A stretch of 9,766 nt of DNA from Lachnospiraceae bacterium UBA3332 (lineage in GTDB: Bacteria; Bacillota; Clostridia; Lachnospirales; Lachnospiraceae), in contig DERU01000222.1 of assembly GCA_002361095.1 (NCBI GenBank), positions 1 to 9,766 on the forward strand, read 5' to 3'. A program made the position numbers and the translations under genes. Each line of letters begins with the position of its first letter. Position 1 is the stretch's first letter. The notes under the pieces were generated by a model. It searched no databases. It saw only the letters and a list, made by a program, of their open reading frames with translations, and was not told where the DNA came from. Below, piece after piece: positions 5,642 to 9,766 of this stretch.

Positions 5642-5701
5642 CGGACGGCGTCTGTGTGTCTGTGCATGCCTGCATGCGCAGACACACAGACATCGGACGG
5701 C
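5642..5701. repeat. Near-perfect 42-nt palindrome flanked by 8-bp direct repeats
   Basis: Arms 5650-5669 and 5672-5691 pair over 20 positions with only one T-G wobble (5663/5678) and a nominal 2-base centre. The arms are rich in alternating GT/CA and include GCATGC. The identical octamer CGGACGGC stands at 5642-5649 and 5694-5701, on both sides. No U-run follows on either strand, so it is not a standard terminator. It lies in the leader of the AraC-type gene, 18 bases before its ribosome site. It may be a small inserted palindromic unit with target duplication, or an RNA regulatory hairpin. Confidence 0.65.
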
Positions 5702-5724
5702 AGGACGGGAAGGAGAGTACGGAC

Positions 5725-6561
5725 ATGCTGGATGCGTATAAGGAACTGACCCCTGTGGTTTACGGGGAAAATGCGATCAAATATCTTTATACGGTAATGG
5801 AAGAAAAAAGCGGCAGGATGTGTTTTCCCATGCATTGGCATGAGCGGATGGAACTGGTGTGTGTGGCGGGCGGAAGTTTGGAAATGCATTTCGGGGAGTG
5901 GCATTGCATACTGCATGCAGGGCAGATAGCGGTGATCCATACAGGGCAGCTGCATGGCGGGTTTGCGGGGGAGGATGGCGTGGTGTATCATACCATTATG
6001 TTCGACGTACAAAAATTTTGCAACGGTACAATCGCGTCCGACAAATATCTGGTTCCCCTTTGCCAGGGAAAATGTGTTTTCCGCAACGTCATTGAGGATC
6101 AACGTCTTTTTGGTATTGTAAACCGAATCGCGGACATACAAAAAAACGGGGACAAGGAAAATCCCCTGCAGGCCATCGGCGTTATTTATGAGATGCTTGG
6201 CGTTCTGTATGAATACCGGGAGACCAGCGCGGAGATTTTATATAGCCGGGATACGCAGTACAGCGAGGTGCTGGCATACATCAATGAACACTTTGCGGAG
6301 GATATCTCCGCAAAATCGGTCAGCGAGAGGTTTGGCTATAACGAATCCTATTTTAGCCGCAGATTCAGGGAGATTACCGGAATCACCTATAGCAGATATG
6401 TACTCGCACTGCGCATGGAACTGGCGCAGAAACTTTTGCAGGGCGGCAGGGAGCCGGTGGGAAATGTGGCGTGGAAATGCGGGTTTACGGACGTAAGCTA
6501 CTTCACGAAATGCTTCAAAAAGCTTTTTGGCTTTACGCCTACACACTACCGGGAACTTTAG
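5725..6561 (+). CDS. AraC-family transcriptional regulator with N-terminal cupin sensor
   Basis: The protein has 278 residues. Residues about 15-95 form a cupin-type ligand pocket: MHWHERMELVCVAGGSLEMH (36-55) has the HxH-E metal/sugar-binding pattern, followed by LHAGQIAVIHTGQLHG. Residues about 178-278 hold the two HTH motifs of the AraC DNA-binding domain: DISAKSVSERFGYNESYFSR (193-212) and VGNVAWKCGFTDVSYFTKCF (245-264), ending in FGFTPTHYREL, the usual close. The start at 5725 is chosen because AAGGAG lies at 5710-5715 and the cupin follows. An ATG at 5632 would translate through the 42-nt palindrome. Divergent placement beside the isomerase-oxidoreductase operon suggests that it activates that operon in response to the related sugar. 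Downstream, a receiver relic and a two-component pair follow on the same strand with no clear promoter between. Confidence 0.93.
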   Translation: MLDAYKELTPVVYGENAIKYLYTVMEEKSGRMCFPMHWHERMELVCVAGGSLEMHFGEWHCILHAGQIAVIHTGQLHGGFAGEDGVVYHTIMFDVQKFCNGTIASDKYLVPLCQGKCVFRNVIEDQRLFGIVNRIADIQKNGDKENPLQAIGVIYEMLGVLYEYRETSAEILYSRDTQYSEVLAYINEHFAEDISAKSVSERFGYNESYFSRRFREITGITYSRYVLALRMELAQKLLQGGREPVGNVAWKCGFTDVSYFTKCFKKLFGFTPTHYREL

Positions 6562-6580
6562 GCAGAGAGGGGATTGGGGG

Positions 6581-6703
6581 ATGTTTGGGATATTGATCGT
6601 GGACGATGAGCGGATTGTGTTAAACGGGATCCGGCTGGAATGCCGCCTTCTGCTTTCCGCAGCGCTTCGGAGGGCAGGCTATGATTCGCATCATGATTTG
6701 TGA
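6581..6703 (+). pseudogene. Truncated response-regulator receiver, 40-codon stub
   Basis: Nineteen bases after the AraC-type stop, an ATG preceded by AGAGGGG and a G5 run opens MFGILIVDDERIVLNGIRLE. This is the first strand, the acidic pair (D8-D9) and first helix of a receiver, most like YesN-type regulators. After residue 20 the homology is lost (CRLLLSAALRRAGYD), and the frame ends in TGA at 6701. Receivers need about 120 residues and the phosphorylated aspartate at about position 55, so this cannot work. It overlaps the LytTR gene start by 23 bases in another frame. It may be a deletion relic. Alternatively it may now act as a short leader frame that couples translation into the LytTR gene. 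Confidence 0.65.
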
Positions 6704-7409
6704 CGATGAGCCGTCCCAGCTGGAACTGCTGGAGAGGATGGTAAAAGAATGGGCGAAACGGACAAAGGCGGAAGTGCAAGTGGATTTATGCCAAAGCGCA
6801 GACCGGTTTTTCTTTTTGTGGGAGGAGAAGAAAAATACGGATATCGCGCTTTTGGACATTGAGATGCCGGGCATGGACGGCATGACCCTCGCGAAACGGC
6901 TGCGCATGATGGGCGAAAATCTGCAGATCATATTTGTGACGGGGTTTTCGGATTACGCGCTGGAAGGATATGAGGTGGATGCGGTATCTTTTCTGCTAAA
7001 GCCGGTTCAGACACAGCATCTGTCCGCCTGTCTGGAAAAGGCATGGGACAGACGGTGCAGAAGGGAACCGGAATTTGTACTGGAAACTGCGGGGGAGGTG
7101 GTCAAAGTAAGGCTTTCGGACATCTGCTATCTGGAAAGCGCAGCGCATGACACACTGTTGTATTGCAGGAACCGGACGCAGGCGGTTCGCAGTAGAACGG
7201 GAATTTTGCGGATGGAGCGGCAGCTTGTGCAAAAAAGCGGCGCCTTTTTCAAAATCCACCGTTCCTATCTGATTAATCTGGCCTATGTAGAGCGGATTAC
7301 AAAAAAGGAAGCGGTGATGGAAAACGGTCAGCGGCTTCCGATTGCCCGGGGAAAATGGGAGGCGCTCAATGAGGCTTATTTGCGCTATTACAGGGGGAGG
7401 CTTATATAA
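6681..7409 (+). CDS. LytTR-family response regulator
   Basis: The protein has 242 residues. The receiver spans about 1-120: the acidic pair D8-D9 (ICDDE), phospho-accepting D59 in LLDIEMPGMDG, T87 (FVTGFSDYALEGY) and K107 (FLLKPV) are all present. The LytTR DNA-binding domain spans about 130-240, with ICYLESAAHDTLLYCRNRT, FFKIHRSYLINLAYVERI (the classic HRSYLVN box) and LPIARGKWEALNEAY. Such proteins (AgrA, VirR, ComE) bind paired direct repeats upstream of peptide, exporter or virulence genes. The ATG at 6681 follows GGAGGG with a 6-base spacer and overlaps a receiver stub. The sensor kinase begins 2 bases after the stop, so the two are co-expressed partners. Targets are not visible, though the ABC exporter downstream is the natural candidate. 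Confidence 0.95.
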   Translation: MIRIMICDDEPSQLELLERMVKEWAKRTKAEVQVDLCQSADRFFFLWEEKKNTDIALLDIEMPGMDGMTLAKRLRMMGENLQIIFVTGFSDYALEGYEVDAVSFLLKPVQTQHLSACLEKAWDRRCRREPEFVLETAGEVVKVRLSDICYLESAAHDTLLYCRNRTQAVRSRTGILRMERQLVQKSGAFFKIHRSYLINLAYVERITKKEAVMENGQRLPIARGKWEALNEAYLRYYRGRLI

Positions 7410-7411
7410 GT

Positions 7412-8608
7412 ATGGCAGAAATGGGACAAAAGCTGGTCTTTTCCTTTTTATGGCTGTTTTTGTACGGCTATTTTGTGGAGCGGATGGGAACCATGCAAAA
7501 GGGCAGGGGAAAGCGCATAGTGACCGGAATTCTTGGAACTGCTTTTTTGTCGGTTTCTTTTTGGGTGCCGGCGGCGCTGTCCTGGGGATTGCTTACCCTG
7601 CTTTTTCTGCTATATGATCTGTTTTACGACGAGGAAGGGTTTGGCAGGCAGTGGCGGCATGTTCTGCTTGTGGGAGGTCTTTTCGGCGTGGCTTCGCTGT
7701 TTCCGGTACGGGTTTTGTCTGTCGTAAACGGAGGTATTTTGTGGATCCTTTTTCTTATGCTGGCGGCAAAGCGGTCCTATTTAAAAAAGGGAAATGCGGT
7801 TTTCATGGCAATACCTTATATCCTGCTGTCGGCTTTTTTGTGGCGGCTGGGGAACGAAGGGGGCGCGCCTGGCCTGGCAGAGCGGACGGCACTGCGATGG
7901 GGCAGTATTGCGGTGGAATATTGTCTGTTCTGGGTGGCGGAGAGCACCCTCTTTTCATATAAAAGAAGTTTTGAGGTGCAGACGGAGCGGTTCCAGCGGG
8001 AGGTGATGGGCTGCCAGTATGAAGAAATCCGGAGTATTTATATGAATATGCGGGGCTGGCGGCATGATTACCACAACCATCTGCAGGTGATCAAGGCGCA
8101 GCTGGCCCTCGGAAAGCTTGCGGAAACGAAGCGGTATCTGGATGAATTGGAACGCGATTTGGACCGGGTGGATACGTATGTAAAATCGGGCAATCTGATG
8201 GTGGATGCGATTCTAAACAGCAAGCTTTCCCTTGCGGAACAAAAACGGATTCCGGTAAACTGCAAGGCGCAGATACCGGAGAAGGTTTTGGTGGAGGATG
8301 TGGATTTGTGCATAATTTTGGGTAATCTCTTGGATAATGCGATGGAAGCCTGCGAACAGATTGCGGAAAAACAGCGTTTCCTGCGGATTTATATGAACGT
8401 CAATAAAAGTCAGCTTTATCTTTCCGTGCAGAATGCGGCGAAGGAGGAACCGGATTTCAACGAGAGAAATTATATTTCCAATAAGAAAGGCAGTCATGGA
8501 TTTGGCATGAAACGGGTTCGGGCGGCCGTGGAAAAATATGACGGCTATCTGCATCTGGCGAACGAGCCGGGAATCTTTGCGGCGGAGGTGACGATGCCGC
8601 TTACGTGA
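7412..8608 (+). CDS. GHKL-domain sensor histidine kinase, AgrC-like
   Basis: The protein has 398 residues. About six to seven hydrophobic segments fill residues 5-182 (for example 36-50, 54-72, 84-100, 103-119, 128-145, 164-181), a polytopic sensor like AgrC. A helical linker (185-212) leads to the phosphorylation site MRGWRHDYHNHLQVIKAQL, with His218 the likely phospho-acceptor. The ATPase domain has the N box ILGNLLDNAMEAC (302-314; N305, N309) and the G box GSHGFGMKRV (360-369). A clear second glycine box typical of HisKA kinases is absent, as expected for the GHKL/HPK10 class. The ATG at 7412 lies 11 bases after GGGGGAGG, and Met4 at 7421 is an alternative. The kinase pairs with the LytTR regulator. 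The signal, possibly a peptide, is unknown. Confidence 0.93.
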   Translation: MAEMGQKLVFSFLWLFLYGYFVERMGTMQKGRGKRIVTGILGTAFLSVSFWVPAALSWGLLTLLFLLYDLFYDEEGFGRQWRHVLLVGGLFGVASLFPVRVLSVVNGGILWILFLMLAAKRSYLKKGNAVFMAIPYILLSAFLWRLGNEGGAPGLAERTALRWGSIAVEYCLFWVAESTLFSYKRSFEVQTERFQREVMGCQYEEIRSIYMNMRGWRHDYHNHLQVIKAQLALGKLAETKRYLDELERDLDRVDTYVKSGNLMVDAILNSKLSLAEQKRIPVNCKAQIPEKVLVEDVDLCIILGNLLDNAMEACEQIAEKQRFLRIYMNVNKSQLYLSVQNAAKEEPDFNERNYISNKKGSHGFGMKRVRAAVEKYDGYLHLANEPGIFAAEVTMPLT

Positions 8609-8647
8609 CGGCGGCGGGACACCTGTTTCAGCGTCCTGCCGCTGTCA
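8606..8647 (+). terminator. Strong hairpin at the end of the two-component operon
   Basis: The stem starts at the kinase stop codon: 8606-8620 pairs with 8633-8647 over 15 positions, 13 Watson-Crick and two G-U, with a 12-base loop. No clean U-run follows, so it may stabilise the 3' end or terminate only in part. With the A/T-flanked hairpin at 8721-8742 it likely ends the operon. Confidence 0.5.
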
Positions 8648-8720
8648 GGAATTGCCGGTTTTACCGACGTACAGCCATCCGTTCCCGGACAGCCACGCCC
8701 GAAACAAACAGCGCTGCCGC

Positions 8721-8742
8721 AAAACCCCATTTTGGGTGTTTT
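8721..8742. terminator. Small bidirectional terminator-like hairpin
   Basis: AAAACCCC, an ATTTT loop and GGG-T-GTTTT form an 8-pair stem with one bulge, with A residues entering and T residues leaving. This is the layout of a weak intrinsic terminator usable from either strand. It lies in the gap between the kinase and the exporter. The remaining sequence at 8648-8720 shows nothing I recognise. Confidence 0.4.
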
Positions 8743-8760
8743 ACATTTCATGAAAAAAAG

Positions 8761-8770
8761 GAAACGTTTC
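8761..8770. promoter_or_regulatory. cre-like palindrome upstream of the exporter
   Basis: GAAACGTTTC is a perfect 10-base palindrome with the AAACGTTT core seen in CcpA (cre) sites. The flanks fit the cre consensus only in part. It lies ten bases before the candidate -35 at 8780, where a repressor or activator could act. The binding protein is a guess. Confidence 0.3.
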
Positions 8771-8779
8771 GTGCGGAAA

Positions 8780-8810
8780 TTGCCACAAAGGGAAGATTTT
8801 GTTTTATGAT
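8780..8810 (+). promoter_or_regulatory. Candidate promoter of the ABC exporter gene
   Basis: TTGCCA (8780-8785) and TATGAT (8805-8810) are separated by 19 bases, longer than ideal. The leader to the TTG start would be about 37 bases. I looked for paired LytTR half-sites in 8609-8852 and could not place any with confidence. Confidence 0.35.
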
Positions 8811-8852
8811 AGGGATGTTGGAAGAAAAGGTTTGGGCTGGGTGGGGTGAAAG

Positions 8853-9766
8853 TTGAAAACGACGATTCCGAATTTAAAGTATGCCTTTTATTTGCTTGTC
8901 AGGGAACGGGGAAGAAGGAGTGCTGCCGTGTGCGGCGGATTTGTGCTGTTGGGTATTTTGCTGCCCTTTTTGGGAATGGCGCTGCCCAGCGTTGTGGCGT
9001 CGGTGTTGACAGGACAGGCAGGGGCAGTGGGTGCGCTGGCTGTTACTTTTTGCTATGCGGGTTTTCTGCAGATTGTGCGGCTGGCTTTCGGGTATTTGTC
9101 GGAGCAAAAGCATAAGCATTTATTTTTGCTCCGTATCGGTCTGGGGGGAAAAGATTTTGCGCAAAGCTGTCTGGAGGCGGACGGGCAGTTTTTGGAAAGC
9201 GACCAGGGGCAGAAAGCTTTGTATGAGGCGTCCAATAACTTTTATGCGGGAACGGAGCAGGGGATCGAAAGCTTTTTGGATTCGTTTTTGCAGGTTTTGG
9301 TCAATTTTGGAGGGCTGGCGGTTTATTCGTGTATCATCGGCGGACAGCATCCGCTGTTGCTGTTGTTTTTGCTGGCGCAGGCGGCGCCGGTAATTGCCAT
9401 GTATATCCGGGCGAAAGGAAAAAGCTTTCGGATGTTTGAGGAAAACGGGCAGGGCTGGGATGCCCTGATGTATCTGCGCAGGGAGACGATTTCGGCGGCA
9501 AACGGAAAAGACATCCGGATGTATACAATGGACAGGTGGCTGCTGCGGGCGCTGGATGAGGCAATCGAACGGTTTGTGAAAGTGCGTGTAGGTGAAAAAA
9601 GGGGTTTTTTGGAAGCGGAACTGGTGGAAAAAATTTTATCCCTTGTGCGGGACATTCTGGTTTACGGATATCTGATTGTACAGATGGCGCAGGGAGCGAT
9701 TTCCTTATCCCTGTTTTTACTGTATGCGGGTGCTGCGGCGGGGTTTGGCGGCTGGCTGACCGGCGT
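8853..9766 (+). CDS. ABC exporter, membrane-domain part (runs off the right edge)
   Basis: The frame is open for 304 codons to the edge. It begins MKTTIPNLKYAFYLLVRERG if the TTG at 8853 initiates. TTG directly follows an in-frame TGA (8847-8849), no ATG precedes the first helix, and GTGGGGTGA gives a modest ribosome site. Six hydrophobic segments fit a type IV exporter: about 25-52, 58-82, 143-163, 166-185, 262-279 and 282-303. GKDIRMYTMDRWL (218-230) is the cytosolic coupling loop typical of peptide or drug ABC exporters. The nucleotide-binding domain, with Walker A, signature and Walker B, should follow outside the window. Its neighbourhood with a LytTR/GHKL pair suggests export of a peptide or drug defence, but the substrate is not shown by the sequence. 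Confidence 0.82.
   Translation, partial: MKTTIPNLKYAFYLLVRERGRRSAAVCGGFVLLGILLPFLGMALPSVVASVLTGQAGAVGALAVTFCYAGFLQIVRLAFGYLSEQKHKHLFLLRIGLGGKDFAQSCLEADGQFLESDQGQKALYEASNNFYAGTEQGIESFLDSFLQVLVNFGGLAVYSCIIGGQHPLLLLFLLAQAAPVIAMYIRAKGKSFRMFEENGQGWDALMYLRRETISAANGKDIRMYTMDRWLLRALDEAIERFVKVRVGEKRGFLEAELVEKILSLVRDILVYGYLIVQMAQGAISLSLFLLYAGAAAGFGGWLTG

Noticed and set aside
5632..5724. ATG at 5632 as the AraC-type start
   Set aside because: It lies inside an operator-like palindrome, would translate the 42-nt hairpin, and lacks a ribosome site. AAGGAG supports the ATG at 5725.
5560..6141. Minus-strand 193-codon frame opposite the AraC-type gene
   Set aside because: It crosses the palindrome and the divergent promoter region and has no ribosome site.
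8609..8852. Possible autoinducing or bacteriocin precursor gene between kinase and exporter
   Set aside because: No short frame with a ribosome site, double-glycine leader or AgrD-like cysteine motif was found on either strand.
8606..8852. LytTR binding repeats upstream of the exporter
   Set aside because: No pair of half-sites with the expected spacing could be placed by eye.
8846..9115. GTG-started 89-codon frame overlapping the exporter start
   Set aside because: A different frame without membrane pattern. The TTG frame gives a clear exporter with six helices.
1..9766. CRISPR array, tRNA or rRNA genes, insertion-sequence ends
   Set aside because: No regularly spaced repeats, cloverleaf, rRNA core sequence, or transposase frame was seen.

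Overview
The window looks like a chromosomal segment of a gut-type clostridium, probably Lachnospiraceae. The reasons are strong AGGAGG-type ribosome sites, frequent extended -10 promoters, moderate GC, a MarR gene next to a MATE remnant, an XRE-TPR regulator, and a LytTR/GHKL two-component pair beside an ABC exporter. This assignment is inferred from gene style, not from a database match.

Left part (1-2360). The left edge holds the ribosome site and promoter of a minus-strand gene that begins just outside. Next come a 25-codon relic of a histidine phosphatase (208-285), an intact SRAP/YedK-HMCES abasic-site DNA-crosslinking protein (471-1076), and a MarR regulator (1232-1657) with a textbook promoter overlapped by nested inverted repeats. 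After the marR terminator lies a decayed stretch. It holds a second MarR gene reduced to its two ends (about 1736-1872), then the C-terminal third of a MATE drug exporter (about 1885-2342). The regulator has outlived its transporter.

Middle (2377-5724). There are three minus-strand genes: an XRE-TPR regulator with its own promoter, a Gfo/Idh/MocA NAD(P)-dependent oxidoreductase, and a TIM-barrel sugar-phosphate isomerase/epimerase. The last two form an operon for an unidentified sugar or polyol. It is read from an extended -10 promoter with no good -35 and is divergent from an AraC-type regulator (5725-6561). Candidate operators lie between the two transcription units, along with a near-perfect 42-nt palindrome flanked by 8-bp direct repeats. 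The isomerase ends at an A7 run, beyond which a coding-like 24-codon tail continues in the -1 frame.

Right part (6581-9766). A 40-codon stub of a response-regulator receiver overlaps the start of an intact LytTR response regulator. This is followed 2 nt later by its GHKL sensor kinase (AgrC/CitA-like architecture) and a strong hairpin. After a 244-bp intergenic stretch comes the membrane half of an ABC exporter, which runs off the right edge. The kinase and regulator plausibly control this exporter, but no peptide precursor is visible.

No tRNA, rRNA, CRISPR array or insertion sequence was recognised. The main theme is regulators beside broken partners: four gene relics in under 10 kb.
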